This document shows positions 1 to 11,216 of a stretch of DNA of 64,000 nt, piece by piece. Position numbers and translations under genes: made by a program. This DNA is from Pseudomonas phenolilytica (GTDB taxonomy: Bacteria > Pseudomonadota > Gammaproteobacteria > Pseudomonadales > Pseudomonadaceae). Position 1 is the stretch's first letter. The number at the start of each line of letters is the position of its first letter. Below the pieces are notes generated by a model. That model was given only the letters and a program-made list of their open reading frames with translations, ran no database searches and was not told the origin of the DNA. The DNA is taken from contig NZ_CP058908.1 of the NCBI RefSeq assembly GCF_021432765.1, positions 2,062,001 through 2,126,000 on the forward strand, given 5' to 3'.

Positions 1-1712
1 TCTCCGATATCAAGCTGTCGGCCAACTGGATGGCCGCTGCCGGTCACCCGGGCGAGGATGCGCGGCTGTACGACACCGTGCGTGCCGTCGGCATGGAGCT
101 GTGCCCGCAACTGGGCCTGACCATCCCGGTGGGCAAGGACTCGATGTCGATGAAAACGCGCTGGTCGGACGAGGGCGCCGAGAAGAGCGTGACCTCGCCG
201 CTGTCGCTGATCGTGTCCGGCTTCGCGCCGGTGGTCGACGTCCGCCAGACCCTGACCCCGCAGCTGCGTCTGGACAAGGGCGCCACCGACCTGATCCTGA
301 TCGACCTCGGCCGTGGGCAGAACCGCCTGGGCGGCTCGATCCTCGCCCAGGTCTACGGCAAGCTCGGCCGTGAAGTGCCGGATGTCGATGATGCCGAGGA
401 CCTGCGCGCGTTCTTCGCGGTCATCCAGGGGCTTAATGCCGATGGCCTGCTGCAGGCCTATCACGATCGCTCCGACGGCGGCCTGCTGACCACCGTGCTG
501 GAAATGGCCTTCGCCGGCCACTGCGGCCTCGATCTGAATCTCGATAGCCTGCTGGACGACGCCGACGACGTACCGGCCGTGCTGTTCAGCGAGGAACTGG
601 GTGCGGTCATCCAAGTGCGTCAGGACGATACTGAAATCGTGCTGGCGCAGTTCAGCGCCGCCGGCCTCGGCGATTGCGTCGCGGTGATCGGTCAGCCGAC
701 CAACAACGGTTACGTGTCGATCCGTCTCGCCGGCAGTGAAGTGTTCAGCGGCGACCGTCGCCTGCTGCAGCGCCAGTGGGCCGAAACCAGCTACCAGATC
801 CAGCGCCTGCGCGACAACGCCGACTGTGCCGATCAGGAATTCGATGCGTTGCTGGAGGAAGACAACCCCGGCCTCAGCGTCAAGCTTGGCTTCGACGTCA
901 ACCAGGACATCGCCGCCCCGTACATCAAGCGCGGCGTGCGTCCGCAGGTGGCGGTGCTGCGTGAGCAGGGCGTCAACGGCCAGGTGGAGATGGCAGCGGC
1001 GTTCGATCGGGCCGGCTTTGCAGCGGTGGACGTGCACATGAGCGATATTCTCGCCGGGCGCGTCAGCCTCGAGGCGTTCAAGGGGCTGGTCGCTTGCGGC
1101 GGCTTCTCCTACGGCGACGTGCTCGGCGCTGGTGAAGGCTGGGCTAAGTCGATCCTGTTCCATGCCGGCGCCCGCGACGCGTTCCAGGCCTTCTTCGAGC
1201 GCAAGGACAGCTTCGCTCTCGGCGTGTGCAACGGTTGCCAGATGATGAGCAACCTGCACGAGCTGATTCCGGGCACCGAGAACTGGCCGCACTTCGTGCG
1301 TAACCGCTCGGAGCAGTTCGAGGCGCGCGTAGCGATGGTCCAGGTGCAGGATTCGCCGTCGATCCTGCTGCAAGGCATGGCAGGGTCGCGTATGCCGATC
1401 GCCATCGCTCATGGCGAGGGGCATGCCGAGTTCGCCAGCGAGGAGGCTCTGCTGCAGGCCGATCTGTCCGGCACCGTGGCGCTGCGTTACATCGACAATC
1501 ACGGCAAGGTCACCGAGCGCTATCCGGCCAACCCCAACGGCTCGCCGCGCGGCATCACCGGCCTCACCAGTCGTGACGGCCGGGTGACCATCATGATGCC
1601 GCACCCCGAGCGGGTGGTGCGTGCCGTGACCAACTCCTGGCGCCCGGACGAGTGGCGCGAAGACGGCGGCTGGATGCGCCTGTTCCGCAACGCCCGCGTC
1701 TGGGTGGATTGA
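1..1712 (+). CDS. purL: Phosphoribosylformylglycinamidine synthase, C-terminal part (5' end outside window)
   Basis: ATP- and glutamine-dependent conversion of FGAR to FGAM, fourth step of de novo purine synthesis in the cytoplasm. Roughly the last 570 residues of a protein of about 1,300 are present; the first complete codon is at base 3. The PVGKDSMSM motif near the start belongs to the second AIR-synthase-like half. The C-terminal class I glutaminase domain is complete: [12 protein letters not shown], the nucleophile Cys in GVCNGCQMM (bases 1221-1238) and PHPERVVR near the end (from base 1599). It is followed by a strong terminator, so it appears to end its transcription unit. Identification is secure; the start is not visible. 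Confidence 0.97.
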   Translation, partial: SDIKLSANWMAAAGHPGEDARLYDTVRAVGMELCPQLGLTIPVGKDSMSMKTRWSDEGAEKSVTSPLSLIVSGFAPVVDVRQTLTPQLRLDKGATDLILIDLGRGQNRLGGSILAQVYGKLGREVPDVDDAEDLRAFFAVIQGLNADGLLQAYHDRSDGGLLTTVLEMAFAGHCGLDLNLDSLLDDADDVPAVLFSEELGAVIQVRQDDTEIVLAQFSAAGLGDCVAVIGQPTNNGYVSIRLAGSEVFSGDRRLLQRQWAETSYQIQRLRDNADCADQEFDALLEEDNPGLSVKLGFDVNQDIAAPYIKRGVRPQVAVLREQGVNGQVEMAAAFDRAGFAAVDVHMSDILAGRVSLEAFKGLVACGGFSYGDVLGAGEGWAKSILFHAGARDAFQAFFERKDSFALGVCNGCQMMSNLHELIPGTENWPHFVRNRSEQFEARVAMVQVQDSPSILLQGMAGSRMPIAIAHGEGHAEFASEEALLQADLSGTVALRYIDNHGKVTERYPANPNGSPRGITGLTSRDGRVTIMMPHPERVVRAVTNSWRPDEWREDGGWMRLFRNARVWVD

Positions 1713-1737
1713 TCACGCGGATCGATCCATAACGCAC

Positions 1738-1772
1738 AAGCCCGATGGACCCCGTGGCCATCGGGCTTTTTT
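1738..1772 (+). terminator. Rho-independent terminator of purL
   Basis: AAGCCCGATGG pairs with CCATCGGGCTT around a short loop and is followed by a run of T, about 25 bases after the purL stop. Confidence 0.85.
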
Positions 1773-1921
1773 GCGCCCGGGTGCTGTCGCCGAGGAGGTG
1801 AACCCGGATCGTCTTACCGCGTCTTAGCTTTGATCGACCGCACCGTTTCGCTGTGCATCGTCATGCCAAAATGCCATCCATTGTCGGTGGGCACTGGTCC
1901 ACCTCCCGTCTGGAGAACCCG

Positions 1922-2239
1922 ATGTACAAGCTGTGTTTCTACGTTCCGGAGAGCCATCTGGATGCAGTCAAGAAAGCAGTGTTCGCAGCCGGTGCCGGCC
2001 GTATCGGCGCTTACGATAACTGCTGCTGGCAGACGCTCGGGCATGGCCAGTACCGTCCGCTGGAGAACAGCCAGCCTTTTCTCGGGCAACTGGGGCAGGT
2101 GCAACAGGTCGCTGAGTGGAAGGTCGAGCTGGTGGTTGCCGACGAGCTGATTCATGACAGCGTCAAAGCGTTGAAGAAGGCGCATCCCTACGAAACGCCG
2201 GCGTTCGATGTCTGGCGTCTGTCGGACATGCAGTTCTGA
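1922..2239 (+). CDS. Nif3-like / YqfO-family small protein
   Basis: A 105-residue protein resembling the short stand-alone Nif3/YqfO (NGG1p-interacting factor 3-like) proteins of Pseudomonas. It starts MYKLCFYVPE and carries the family hallmarks GAGRIGAYDNCCW (about residues 25-37) and HPYETPAFDVW near the C-terminus. In the family these segments form a small alpha/beta domain; the full metal-binding Nif3 core is absent, so a catalytic role should not be assumed. The ATG at 1922 fits the family N-terminus; upstream in-frame codons give a non-conserved extension. It stands alone between the purL terminator and the convergent L,D-transpeptidase gene. Function unknown. Confidence 0.85.
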   Translation: MYKLCFYVPESHLDAVKKAVFAAGAGRIGAYDNCCWQTLGHGQYRPLENSQPFLGQLGQVQQVAEWKVELVVADELIHDSVKALKKAHPYETPAFDVWRLSDMQF

Positions 2240-2276
2240 CGGAACGAAATCGGGCGTCAAAGGCGCCCGCGGTGAT

Positions 2277-2780
2277 TCAAGGCCGGATTTCGATCAGCGT
2301 ACCGTTGCGCACCAACTGCCAGATTTCCTGCATGTCGGCGTTCTTCAGCGCAATGCAGCCCTCGGTCCAATCGAGGGTGTGGAAGAACCACTCAGGATAC
2401 TCCTCGTCCAGCGGCGTGCCGTGCAGCATGATCATGTCCCCGGGCGGCACGCCCTGCGCCTCGGCGCGAGCGAGGTCGCGGGCGTTGGGGTAGGAGATGT
2501 GCATGGACAGATTGAATTTGTCGCTGGGCTTGCGCCAATCGATCCAGTAGAGCCCTTCGGGAGTGCGCTGGTCACCCTCGCGCAGCTTGGCGCCGGCTGG
2601 CTGTTTGCCGAGCGAGACGCGATAACTCTTGAGGGTCTTGCCACGGCTGAGCAGATGTAGCTGGCGTTCGGACTTGATGACCAGCACCTTGTCGATTGAC
2701 GTCCCGTCCAGATGCGGCGTTGCATTGGCATGGGAAAGAGTGGCGAAGGTAAAACAGAAAACGGCGAACAGCCAGCGCAT
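2277..2780 (-). CDS. L,D-transpeptidase (YkuD domain), periplasmic
   Basis: A 167-residue exported protein. Residues 1-20 form a signal peptide ending in SHANA. The rest is a compact YkuD/ErfK domain: a strand-rich N-terminal half (VLVIKSERQLHLL), then the catalytic His120 in MIMLHGTP and nucleophilic Cys142 in WTEGCIALKN. Members of this family make 3-3 peptidoglycan cross-links or attach or detach lipoproteins from peptidoglycan. The short length and absence of LysM or other domains resemble the YafK/YnhG-like single-domain type. The TEGC context differs slightly from the common SHGC, which is usual in this subgroup. Monocistronic; convergent with the Nif3-like gene. Confidence 0.9.
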   Translation of the reverse strand: MRWLFAVFCFTFATLSHANATPHLDGTSIDKVLVIKSERQLHLLSRGKTLKSYRVSLGKQPAGAKLREGDQRTPEGLYWIDWRKPSDKFNLSMHISYPNARDLARAEAQGVPPGDMIMLHGTPLDEEYPEWFFHTLDWTEGCIALKNADMQEIWQLVRNGTLIEIRP

Positions 2781-3181
2781 CTGAACTCTTCCTGCAATAC
2801 GACGACATCAGACCTGGGGTTGCGATGGCATGGCGCCTGCTCGTACCGGGAGGGTCTGCTGCACCCGGTCAGTGAGGCGACATTCTAGGTTACCGGTGGA
2901 TGCGCGCAAAGGCGGGCCGACCGGAAGTGCGTCGCGCGAGCCTTTGGCGCCGGCTCTGCGGATTGGGATGTCGCCAGCGCATTGGCGAGCGGCGCGACAG
3001 GCTGCAACATTCCAGGCGCTTTGCGGGTCATTGCTACGGAACACACCAGCCGGATCATTGGCTCCGCGCAACGACCCGCGTGCTGGTCCGGCACGCCGTT
3101 CAGGCTGGCGTACAGGGCGCTGCGGCGGGCCTTGGGCGGTTGCGCCTTTCATGCCATGATGCCGGTCAAAGATGAATTGAG
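2781..3181. other. Intergenic region with no convincing gene
   Basis: About 400 bases between two divergent genes. Short overlapping reading frames exist on both strands but show no recognisable protein features or ribosome binding sites. A possible promoter for the minus-strand gene is listed separately. I see no repeat or RNA gene here. Confidence 0.6.
2882..2909 (-). promoter_or_regulatory. Possible sigma-70 promoter of the L,D-transpeptidase gene
   Basis: On the minus strand TTGCGC and TAGAAT are separated by 16 bases, about 100 bases upstream of the start codon. Only a consensus-level match. Confidence 0.35.
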
Positions 3182-3805
3182 ATGATTATGCTGGATACCA
3201 TTCTTCGCCGGGTGCGCGACTACTCTCCGCATCTTCTGGAGCCGGAGGGGCGACTGCCCGAGGCGGCCGTCCTGATGCCCATCACCCGAAGCGAGGATCC
3301 GGAGCTGGTGTTGACACTGCGCGCCAGCGGGCTGTCGACGCATGGCGGCGAGGTGGCGTTTCCCGGGGGGCGCCGCGATCCGGAGGATCGCGACCTCATG
3401 CATACAGCGTTGCGCGAGGCGGAGGAGGAGGTCGGTCTGGCGCCGGGCATGGTTGAGGTCATCGGGCCACTGAGCAGCCTGATTTCGGTGCACGGCATTC
3501 ATGTCACGCCCTACGTCGGCATCGTTCCCGATTACGTGGAGTATCGCGCCAACGACGCGGAGATCGCCTCGGTGTTCTCCGTCCCGCTGAGCTTCTTCTG
3601 TCAGGACCCTCGCGAGGTCACGCATCGTATCGATTATCAGGGGCAGAGCTGGTACATCCCATCTTACCGATATGGCGAATACCAAATCTGGGGGCTGACG
3701 GCGATCATGATCGTCGAGCTGGTGAATCTGGTTTACGACGCCGGTATCGAGATGCGCAAGGCCTCGGCATCTTTCATCGATCTCACCGGGCGCGCCGCAC
3801 GCTGA
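3182..3805 (+). CDS. CoA pyrophosphatase, Nudix family (NudL type)
   Basis: A 207-residue Nudix hydrolase. The Nudix box spans about residues 62-86, with [10 protein letters not shown] followed by the helical half [11 protein letters not shown]. It is preceded by [17 protein letters not shown], the motif that marks the UPF0035/NudL branch, which hydrolyses coenzyme A and acyl-CoA to 4'-phosphopantetheine derivatives and 3',5'-ADP. ATG codons at 3182 and 3188 are both possible starts (MIM or ML). The gene lies 49 bases upstream of the gamma carbonic anhydrase gene on the same strand and may be co-transcribed with it. Substrate is inferred from the family. Confidence 0.9.
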   Translation: MIMLDTILRRVRDYSPHLLEPEGRLPEAAVLMPITRSEDPELVLTLRASGLSTHGGEVAFPGGRRDPEDRDLMHTALREAEEEVGLAPGMVEVIGPLSSLISVHGIHVTPYVGIVPDYVEYRANDAEIASVFSVPLSFFCQDPREVTHRIDYQGQSWYIPSYRYGEYQIWGLTAIMIVELVNLVYDAGIEMRKASASFIDLTGRAAR

Positions 3806-3854
3806 CAACCAGCACCGCGCGCCTTTTTCGTCGGAATTCAGAGAGGATCCGCAT

Positions 3855-4376
3855 GTGAAATACCGTCTGGGAGAATCGCGCGTCCAAGCCCATCCGCAGA
3901 GCTGGGTTGCTCCGACGGCGACGCTGATCGGCAAGGTTCGTCTCGATGAGGGGGCGAGCGTGTGGTTCGGCGCCGTGTTGCGTGGCGACAACGAACTGAT
4001 CCATGTCGGCCCGAACAGCAACGTTCAGGATGGCAGCGTGATGCATACCGACATGGGGCATCCGCTGACGCTGGGCACCGGCGTCACCGTCGGCCATAAC
4101 GCCATGCTGCATGGCTGCAGCGTCGGCGATTACAGCCTGATCGGCATCAATGCGGTGATCCTCAACGGCGCGAAGATTGGCAAGCACTGCATCATCGGCG
4201 CCAACACGCTGATTGCCGAGGGCAAGGAAATACCTGACGGCTCGCTGGTGGTGGGCTCGCCAGGCAAGGTGGTGCGCGAACTGAGCGAGGAGCAGAAGAA
4301 GATGCTCGAAGCCAGCGCTGCGCACTACGTACACAACGCCCAGCGCTACGCGCGCGAGTTGGAGCCGGACGAGTGA
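3855..4376 (+). CDS. Gamma carbonic anhydrase family protein (YrdA/PaaY-like)
   Basis: A 173-residue left-handed beta-helix protein built from hexapeptide repeats. The three expected metal-binding histidines are visible: His64 in SVMHTD, His81 in TVGHNA and His86 in MLHGC. A helical C-terminal tail follows ([15 protein letters not shown]). Homologues are trimeric Zn/Co/Fe enzymes, some with carbonic anhydrase activity and others with thioesterase-like roles. The start is the GTG at 3855; the ATG two bases earlier runs directly into TGA. Its stop overlaps the GTG start of the next gene, indicating translational coupling. Confidence 0.92.
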   Translation: MKYRLGESRVQAHPQSWVAPTATLIGKVRLDEGASVWFGAVLRGDNELIHVGPNSNVQDGSVMHTDMGHPLTLGTGVTVGHNAMLHGCSVGDYSLIGINAVILNGAKIGKHCIIGANTLIAEGKEIPDGSLVVGSPGKVVRELSEEQKKMLEASAAHYVHNAQRYARELEPDE

Positions 4377-4564
4377 GCGACCGCGACAAGCCTGTCAGCT
4401 CGCCCTGCGTCAGCCTCTGCGCGTTGGATGAGGACGACGTGTGCGTGGGCTGCCAGCGCAGCGCCGATGAGATTCGTCGCTGGGGGCTCATGGACAATGA
4501 TGAGCGACGCCAAGTGTTGCGCCAGTGCGCCGAGCGAGCCCGCGCCAGCGGACAACTGATTTAG
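4373..4564 (+). CDS. DUF1289 domain small cysteine protein
   Basis: A 63-residue cytoplasmic protein with the DUF1289 cysteine pattern: SPCVSLC (Cys12, Cys16) and CVGCQRS (Cys24, Cys27), followed by a conserved Trp-containing helix ([18 protein letters not shown]). The four cysteines suggest a small metal or Fe-S site, but no biochemical role is known. It starts with GTG at 4373, overlapping the carbonic anhydrase stop by four bases (GTGA), so the two are translationally coupled. In many pseudomonads these small proteins sit beside this carbonic anhydrase gene. Confidence 0.9.
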   Translation: MSDRDKPVSSPCVSLCALDEDDVCVGCQRSADEIRRWGLMDNDERRQVLRQCAERARASGQLI

Positions 4565-4609
4565 GTATGCGCATCGTGCGCCGCTGATTGACGAACGACG
4601 AGGACTTCC

Positions 4610-5791
4610 ATGCCCCGAATTGGCACCCCGCTAACTGCCAGCGCCACGCGCGTCCTGCTGTGTGGCTCCGGCGAGCTCGGCAAGGAGCTGGTGATCGAGC
4701 TGCAGCGTCTGGGCGTGGAGGTGATCGCGGTGGATCGCTACGCCAACGCTCCGGCCATGCAGGTGGCGCATCGCTCCCATGTGATCGACATGCTTGATGG
4801 CGCGGCGCTGCGCGCTGTGATCGAGCGGGAGCAGCCGCACTACATCGTCCCGGAAATCGAGGCCATTGCCACTGCCACGCTGGTTGAACTGGAGGCCGAA
4901 GGTTTCACCGTGATCCCAACTGCGCGAGCCGCTCAGCTGACCATGAATCGCGAGGGTATTCGGCGCCTGGCAGCGGAGGAACTGGGCTTGCCGACGTCTC
5001 CCTATCATTTCGCCGACTCACTGGCAGAATGCCGGGCGGCGGCACTGGCGCTGGGCTTTCCCTGCCTGATCAAGCCGGTGATGAGTTCGTCCGGCAAGGG
5101 GCAGACGCTGCTGCGCAGCGAGGCGGACATCGACGCCGCATGGGAATACGCGCAGGCCGGCGGGCGCGCCGGGCGTGGTCGGGTCATCGTCGAGGGATTC
5201 ATCGATTTCGATTACGAGATCACGCTGCTCACGGTGCGGCATGCCGGCGGCAGCACCTTCTGCCAGCCGATCGGACACCGGCAGCAAAAGGGCGATTACC
5301 AGGAGTCCTGGCAACCGCAACCGGTTTGCGCTGCGGCGCTTGCCCAAGCCGAGCGAATTGCGCTGGCGGTGACCGACGCACTGGGTGGCCGTGGCGTGTT
5401 CGGTGTGGAGTTGTTCATCAAGGGCGAGCAGGTCTGGTTCTGCGAGATTTCGCCGCGTCCGCACGATACCGGCCTGGTTACGCTGGTATCGCAGGACCTT
5501 TCGGAATTCGCCTTGCATGCGCGGGCGATTCTCGGCTTGCCGATCCCGGCGATTCGCCAGCTCGGCCCCTCCGCCTCGGCCGTCATTCTGGCGGAGGGCG
5601 AGTCGACCGAGGTCTGCTTCGGTAATCTGGAAGGAGCGTTGTCTGAGCCGGACACGTCGCTGCGCCTGTTTGGCAAGCCGGGTGTCAGCGGCCAACGGCG
5701 GATGGGAGTGGCGCTGGCCCGCGACGTGTCGCTCGAGACTGCGCGGGCGAAGGCTCAGCGCGCCGCGGCGGCGGTCAAGATTCAACTCTAG
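4610..5791 (+). CDS. purT: Formate-dependent phosphoribosylglycinamide formyltransferase
   Basis: Catalyses ATP- and formate-dependent formylation of GAR in purine synthesis, the folate-independent alternative to PurN. The 393-residue length matches E. coli PurT. The N-terminal PreATP-grasp domain has [17 protein letters not shown]; the ATP-grasp core has [16 protein letters not shown] and the metal-binding stretch GVFGVELF...[11 protein letters not shown]. It starts at the ATG (MPRIGTPL) 45 bases after the DUF1289 gene. It is convergent with the CorB-like gene, with no clear terminator in the 20-base gap. Confidence 0.97.
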   Translation: MPRIGTPLTASATRVLLCGSGELGKELVIELQRLGVEVIAVDRYANAPAMQVAHRSHVIDMLDGAALRAVIEREQPHYIVPEIEAIATATLVELEAEGFTVIPTARAAQLTMNREGIRRLAAEELGLPTSPYHFADSLAECRAAALALGFPCLIKPVMSSSGKGQTLLRSEADIDAAWEYAQAGGRAGRGRVIVEGFIDFDYEITLLTVRHAGGSTFCQPIGHRQQKGDYQESWQPQPVCAAALAQAERIALAVTDALGGRGVFGVELFIKGEQVWFCEISPRPHDTGLVTLVSQDLSEFALHARAILGLPIPAIRQLGPSASAVILAEGESTEVCFGNLEGALSEPDTSLRLFGKPGVSGQRRMGVALARDVSLETARAKAQRAAAAVKIQL

Positions 5792-5811
5792 CGGTCGGGC
5801 CAGAGCGCCGC

Positions 5812-7083
<1,272 letters not shown>

Positions 7084-7099
7084 GTATCTGTCCCGTGTC

Positions 7100-7900
7100 T
7101 TAGATGTGCAGGATGAATTCGCGAACCAGCTTGCTGCCGAAGTACGCCAGCATCAACAGGCAGAAGCCGACCAGGGTCCAACGGATGGCCTTGTAGCCAC
7201 GCCAGCCGAGCTGGTGGCGACCCCACAGCAGCAGGCCGAAGACCACCCAGGCGACCACCGACAGCAGGGTTTTGTGCACCAGATGCTGGGCGAACAGGTC
7301 GTCAAGGAACAGCCAGCCGGACAGCAGCGAAGCCGAAAGCAGCAGCCAGCCGGCCCAGAGGAAGCCGAACAGCAGGCTTTCCATGGTTTGCAGCGGCGGG
7401 AAGTTGCGGATCAGCCCTGATGGGTGCTTGTTCTTCAGATGGTGATCCTGCAGCAGCAGCAGCAGCGCCTGGAACACCGCGATGGTGAGCATGCCGTAAG
7501 CCAGGATCGACAACAGGATGTGTGCCAGGATGCCCGCTTCTTCAGTAATCGCTGGCGCGGTGCCGGTCGGCGCGAACTGTGCGAACAAAACCGTCAGGCA
7601 GCCGAGCGGAAACAGCAACACCAGCAGGTTCTCAACCGGCATCCGTTGCAGGGCCAGGAGAATCAGCAGGATCACGGCGGCGGCGATCAGGCTTGAGGCA
7701 TTGAAAAAGTCCAGGTGCAGGCCGCTCGGGGAAAGCAGCTGCATGAACAGGCTGGCGCCGTGCGCCAACAGTGCCAACGCGCCGAGCACGAGCAGCAGAC
7801 GTTTGTCCGGGACAGAACGTTGTGCCAGACGCAAACTTTGATAGCCCGTGACGCCAGCATATAGAAGAGCGGCAGTGAGGCTGGGCAGCAGAGGGTGCAT
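7100..7900 (-). CDS. CcsA-like inner membrane protein (YpjD family)
   Basis: A polytopic protein of 266 residues with about eight hydrophobic segments, matching the YpjD branch of the cytochrome c assembly (CcsA/CcmC) superfamily. Conserved features include the C-terminal half WVVFGLLLWGRHQLGWRGYKA. It is known in pseudomonads as the gene between the CorB-like gene and ffh; a role in haem handling is suggested by the superfamily but unproven. I place the start at the ATG at 7900 (MHPLLPSL). A GTG 39 bases upstream would add a hydrophilic N-terminus unlike the family. Confidence 0.85.
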   Translation of the reverse strand: MHPLLPSLTAALLYAGVTGYQSLRLAQRSVPDKRLLLVLGALALLAHGASLFMQLLSPSGLHLDFFNASSLIAAAVILLILLALQRMPVENLLVLLFPLGCLTVLFAQFAPTGTAPAITEEAGILAHILLSILAYGMLTIAVFQALLLLLQDHHLKNKHPSGLIRNFPPLQTMESLLFGFLWAGWLLLSASLLSGWLFLDDLFAQHLVHKTLLSVVAWVVFGLLLWGRHQLGWRGYKAIRWTLVGFCLLMLAYFGSKLVREFILHI

Positions 7901-8023
7901 AGGTTCTGGTAGCGACTCGAAAGGCCGTGAGTGTGGCACAAACCCCCAAGGTGCAAAAGCGGCGGGAGGTCGCTTACATGAAAAGCATCATTGCCGGGGT
8001 ACCGGCCGGATGCCCCGAGTCTC

Positions 8024-8029
8024 TATAAT
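8024..8029 (+). promoter_or_regulatory. Possible -10 element of ffh
   Basis: A perfect TATAAT 35 bases upstream of the ffh ATG. No good -35 hexamer is seen at normal spacing. Confidence 0.4.
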
Positions 8030-8063
8030 CGCTGCCTTCACCACATCCAACGTGGAACGCCTC

Positions 8064-9440
8064 ATGTTCGAGAACCTAACCGATCGCCTGTCACAAACCC
8101 TTCGCCATGTCACGGGCAAGGCGAAGCTGACCGAGGACAACATCAAGGACACCCTGCGCGAGGTGCGGATGGCCCTGCTCGAGGCCGACGTCGCGCTGCC
8201 GGTGGTCAAGGACTTCGTCAACAAGGTCAAGGAGCGTGCGGTCGGCACCGAGGTGTCGAAGAGCCTGACGCCGGGCCAGGCGTTCGTGAAGATCGTGCGT
8301 GCCGAGCTCGAGGAGCTGATGGGTGCCGCCAACGAGGATCTGGCGCTGAGTGTCGCGCCGCCGGCAGTGGTGCTGATGGCAGGTCTGCAGGGTGCGGGCA
8401 AGACCACGACCGTGGGCAAGCTTGCGCGGCTGCTCAAGGATCGCAAGAAGAAGTCGGTGATGGTCGTGTCGGCCGACGTCTACCGTCCGGCGGCGATCAA
8501 GCAGCTGGAAACGCTGGCTGGCGAAGTGGGTGTGACCTTCTTCCCCTCTGATATCAGCCAGAAGCCGGTAGAGATTGCCCAGGCGGCGATCCGCGAGGCG
8601 CGGCTGAAGTTCATCGACGTGGTGCTGGTGGATACGGCTGGCCGTCTGGCCATCGATGCCGACATGATGGCCGAGATTCAGGCGCTGCATGCGGCGATCA
8701 ATCCTGTCGAGACGCTGTTCGTAGTGGACGCCATGACCGGCCAGGATGCCGCCAATACCGCACGTGCCTTTGGCGACGCGCTGCCACTCACTGGCGTGGT
8801 GCTGACCAAGGTCGATGGCGATGCCCGTGGCGGTGCCGCGCTGTCGGTACGTCACATTACCGGCAAGCCGATCAAGTTCCTCGGTATGGGCGAGAAGAGC
8901 GACGCGCTCGAACCGTTCCATCCTGACCGCATCGCATCGCGCATCCTCGGCATGGGCGACGTGCTCAGTCTGATCGAGCAGGCCGAGCAGACCCTCGATC
9001 GCGAGAAGGCCGAGAAGCTCACCAAGAAGCTAAAGAAGGGCAAGGGCTTCGACCTCGAGGACTTCCGCGACCAGTTGCAGCAGATGAAGAACATGGGCGG
9101 GCTCGGCGGGCTGATGGACAAGCTACCGTCGATCGGTGGCGTTAACCTTGCGCAGATGGGCAATGCCCAGGGCGCGGCAGAAAAGCAGTTCAAGCAGATG
9201 GAGGCCATCATCAACTCGATGACGCCGGCCGAGCGCCGCAATCCCGATCTCATCAGCGGTTCGCGCAAGCGTCGCATCGCGCTAGGCTCCGGTACCCAGG
9301 TGCAGGACATCGGTCGGCTGATCAAGCAGCACAAGCAGATGCAGAAGATGATGAAGAAAGTCACCGGCAAGGGGGGAATGGCCAAGATGATGCGCGGTAT
9401 GGGCGGCATGTTCCCCGGTGGCGGGATGCCGAAGTTCTGA
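8064..9440 (+). CDS. ffh: Signal recognition particle protein Ffh
   Basis: GTPase that with 4.5S RNA targets nascent inner-membrane proteins to FtsY and SecYEG. The 458 residues include the N domain (1-95), the G domain with P-loop GLQGAGKT (107-114), the DVYRPAA and VDTAGR elements, TKVDGDARGG and the GMGEK closing motif. The M domain is methionine-rich and ends MMRGMGGMFPGGGMPKF. The start is the ATG at 8064 (MFENLTDRLSQ), the conserved N-terminus; an open frame continues upstream but is not conserved. Divergent from the CcsA-like gene. Confidence 0.98.
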   Translation: MFENLTDRLSQTLRHVTGKAKLTEDNIKDTLREVRMALLEADVALPVVKDFVNKVKERAVGTEVSKSLTPGQAFVKIVRAELEELMGAANEDLALSVAPPAVVLMAGLQGAGKTTTVGKLARLLKDRKKKSVMVVSADVYRPAAIKQLETLAGEVGVTFFPSDISQKPVEIAQAAIREARLKFIDVVLVDTAGRLAIDADMMAEIQALHAAINPVETLFVVDAMTGQDAANTARAFGDALPLTGVVLTKVDGDARGGAALSVRHITGKPIKFLGMGEKSDALEPFHPDRIASRILGMGDVLSLIEQAEQTLDREKAEKLTKKLKKGKGFDLEDFRDQLQQMKNMGGLGGLMDKLPSIGGVNLAQMGNAQGAAEKQFKQMEAIINSMTPAERRNPDLISGSRKRRIALGSGTQVQDIGRLIKQHKQMQKMMKKVTGKGGMAKMMRGMGGMFPGGGMPKF

Positions 9441-9513
9441 GCTGCAGCGGTACTTTGAACGACGGGTCGCCTGCAAGCGGCCCTGCTTGCCGGGATTACT
9501 TGTGGCTGGCAGC

Positions 9514-9542
9514 TTGAAGGTTGTCGCTTTTACTCGTAAAAT
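9514..9542 (+). promoter_or_regulatory. Sigma-70 promoter of the rpsP operon
   Basis: TTGAAG and TAAAAT are separated by exactly 17 bases, 75 bases upstream of the rpsP ATG. A short GC-rich hairpin (GGCCTTTCGGGCC) lies just downstream in the leader. Confidence 0.7.
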
Positions 9543-9616
9543 GCGCGGCCTTTCGGGCCTAGGCCCATTTTAAGTGTGTGCCTTAAGTTAGCACCGACTA
9601 CAGGAACGATGTTCAC

Positions 9617-9868
9617 ATGGTAACTATTCGTCTCGCCCGTGGCGGCTCCAAGAAGCGCCCTTTCTACCACCTGACCGTGACCAACAGCCGCAATGCGCGC
9701 GATGGTCGCTTCGTCGAGCGCATCGGTTTCTTCAATCCGATCGCCAGCGGTGCGGAAGTGAAGCTTTCGGTGAACCAAGAGCGCGCCGCGTACTGGCTGA
9801 GCCAGGGCGCCCAGCCGTCTGAGCGTGTTGCTCAGCTGCTGAAGGAAGCTGCCAAGGCTGCTGCCTGA
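9617..9868 (+). CDS. rpsP: 30S ribosomal protein S16
   Basis: Small-subunit protein S16, 83 residues, the usual length in Pseudomonas. The N-terminus [21 protein letters not shown] and [14 protein letters not shown] are diagnostic. AGGAACG precedes the ATG as ribosome binding site. First gene of the conserved rpsP-rimM-trmD-rplS operon, behind a good sigma-70 promoter. Confidence 0.98.
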   Translation: MVTIRLARGGSKKRPFYHLTVTNSRNARDGRFVERIGFFNPIASGAEVKLSVNQERAAYWLSQGAQPSERVAQLLKEAAKAAA

Positions 9869-9873
9869 ATCGC

Positions 9874-10410
9874 ATGAGCGCAACGTCTGCTCCGGCCGAG
9901 GATCTTATCGTCATCGGCAAGATCGTTTCGGTGCATGGCGTGCGAGGTGACGTAAAGGTCTACTCCTTTACCGATCCGATCGACAATCTGCTCGACTACC
10001 GTCACTGGACGCTGCGGCGAGGTGACGAGGTCAAGCAGGTCGAGCTGGTCAGGGGCCGCCTTCAGGGCAAGATCCTGGTGGCGTCGCTGAAAGGGCTGAA
10101 TGATCGCGAGATCGCGCGTTCGTACGCGGATTTCGAAATCTGCATTCCACGTACGGAACTGCCCGCGCTGGCCAGCGATGAGTACTACTGGTACCAGCTT
10201 CAGGGGTTGAAGGTCATCAACCAGCTCGAGCAGTTGCTCGGTGTTGTCGATCATCTGCTCGAGACCGGTGCCAATGACGTTCTGGTGGTCAAGCCCTGCG
10301 CCGGCAGCGTGGATGAGCGGGAGCGGCTGCTGCCCTATACCGATCAGTGCGTGCAGCGCATCGATTTGGAGCTGGGTGAGATGCGGGTCGACTGGGATGC
10401 GGACTTCTGA
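9874..10410 (+). CDS. rimM: Ribosome maturation factor RimM
   Basis: Binds S19 in the 30S head and assists late 16S rRNA processing. 178 residues: an N-terminal RimM barrel ([25 protein letters not shown], about 10-35) and a C-terminal PRC-barrel-like domain starting at [12 protein letters not shown]. It begins five bases after the rpsP stop and is followed by trmD after five bases, a tight operon. The C-terminal [13 protein letters not shown] matches the family LIPFTEAFV-type ending. Confidence 0.97.
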   Translation: MSATSAPAEDLIVIGKIVSVHGVRGDVKVYSFTDPIDNLLDYRHWTLRRGDEVKQVELVRGRLQGKILVASLKGLNDREIARSYADFEICIPRTELPALASDEYYWYQLQGLKVINQLEQLLGVVDHLLETGANDVLVVKPCAGSVDERERLLPYTDQCVQRIDLELGEMRVDWDADF

Positions 10411-10415
10411 GCCTC

Positions 10416-11168
10416 ATGTCTGGTTTGCGCGTTGAAGTCATCAGTCTGTTCCCAGAGATGTTCGCTGCGATCCGCGATTACGGGATAACCAGTCGCGCGG
10501 TCAAGCAGGGGCTCTTGCAGCTGCGCTGCTGGAACCCGCGGAGCTACACCGACGATCGTCATCAGACCGTGGATGACCGACCATTCGGTGGCGGCCCCGG
10601 AATGGTGATGAAGATCCAGCCACTGGAGCGCGCCTTGACGGACGCACGTCATGTGGCTGGAGAGGCGGCGAAGGTGATTTATCTTTCGCCGCAGGGACGT
10701 CAGCTGAAGCAGGCGGACGTCCGGCAGTTGGCGAAGGAGGAGGCACTGATCCTCATCGCTGGCCGCTATGAAGGCATCGACGAGCGTTTCATCGAGGCGC
10801 ACGTAGATGAGGAGTGGTCGATCGGTGATTACGTGCTGTCCGGTGGCGAGCTGCCGGCGATGGTGCTGATCGATGCAGTGACCCGTCTGCTCCCCGGAGC
10901 GTTGGGCCATGCTGATTCCGCCGAGGAGGATTCGTTTACTGACGGCCTGCTCGACTGTCCGCATTACACGCGACCTGAGGTGTATGCGGACAAGCGTGTT
11001 CCTGAAGTGCTGCTCAGCGGCAACCATGAACACATCCGGCGCTGGCGTTTGCAGCAGTCCCTTGGGAGAACCTGGGAGCGCCGTGCCGATCTTCTGGATA
11101 GCCGCTCGCTTTCTGGAGAAGAACAGAAGCTGCTGGAGGAGTACATCCGCCAGCGGGACGATAGTTAA
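10416..11168 (+). CDS. trmD: tRNA (guanine37-N1)-methyltransferase
   Basis: SAM-dependent enzyme that makes m1G37 in tRNAs, preventing +1 frameshifting. 250 residues with a SPOUT trefoil-knot fold: [13 protein letters not shown] at the N-terminus, [13 protein letters not shown], the knot sequences [15 protein letters not shown] and [15 protein letters not shown], and the flexible-linker region around [10 protein letters not shown]. Third gene of the rpsP operon, starting five bases after rimM. Confidence 0.98.
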   Translation: MSGLRVEVISLFPEMFAAIRDYGITSRAVKQGLLQLRCWNPRSYTDDRHQTVDDRPFGGGPGMVMKIQPLERALTDARHVAGEAAKVIYLSPQGRQLKQADVRQLAKEEALILIAGRYEGIDERFIEAHVDEEWSIGDYVLSGGELPAMVLIDAVTRLLPGALGHADSAEEDSFTDGLLDCPHYTRPEVYADKRVPEVLLSGNHEHIRRWRLQQSLGRTWERRADLLDSRSLSGEEQKLLEEYIRQRDDS

Positions 11169-11216
11169 CGCAACGTATCGATGGCAGGCCATAAGGGCTT
11201 GTCTTAGGAGCACAGC

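Noticed and set aside
2808..3159. Two overlapping frames of about 110 codons in the 2.8-3.2 kb gap
   Set aside because: No ribosome binding site or recognisable features, and the two frames overlap on opposite strands.
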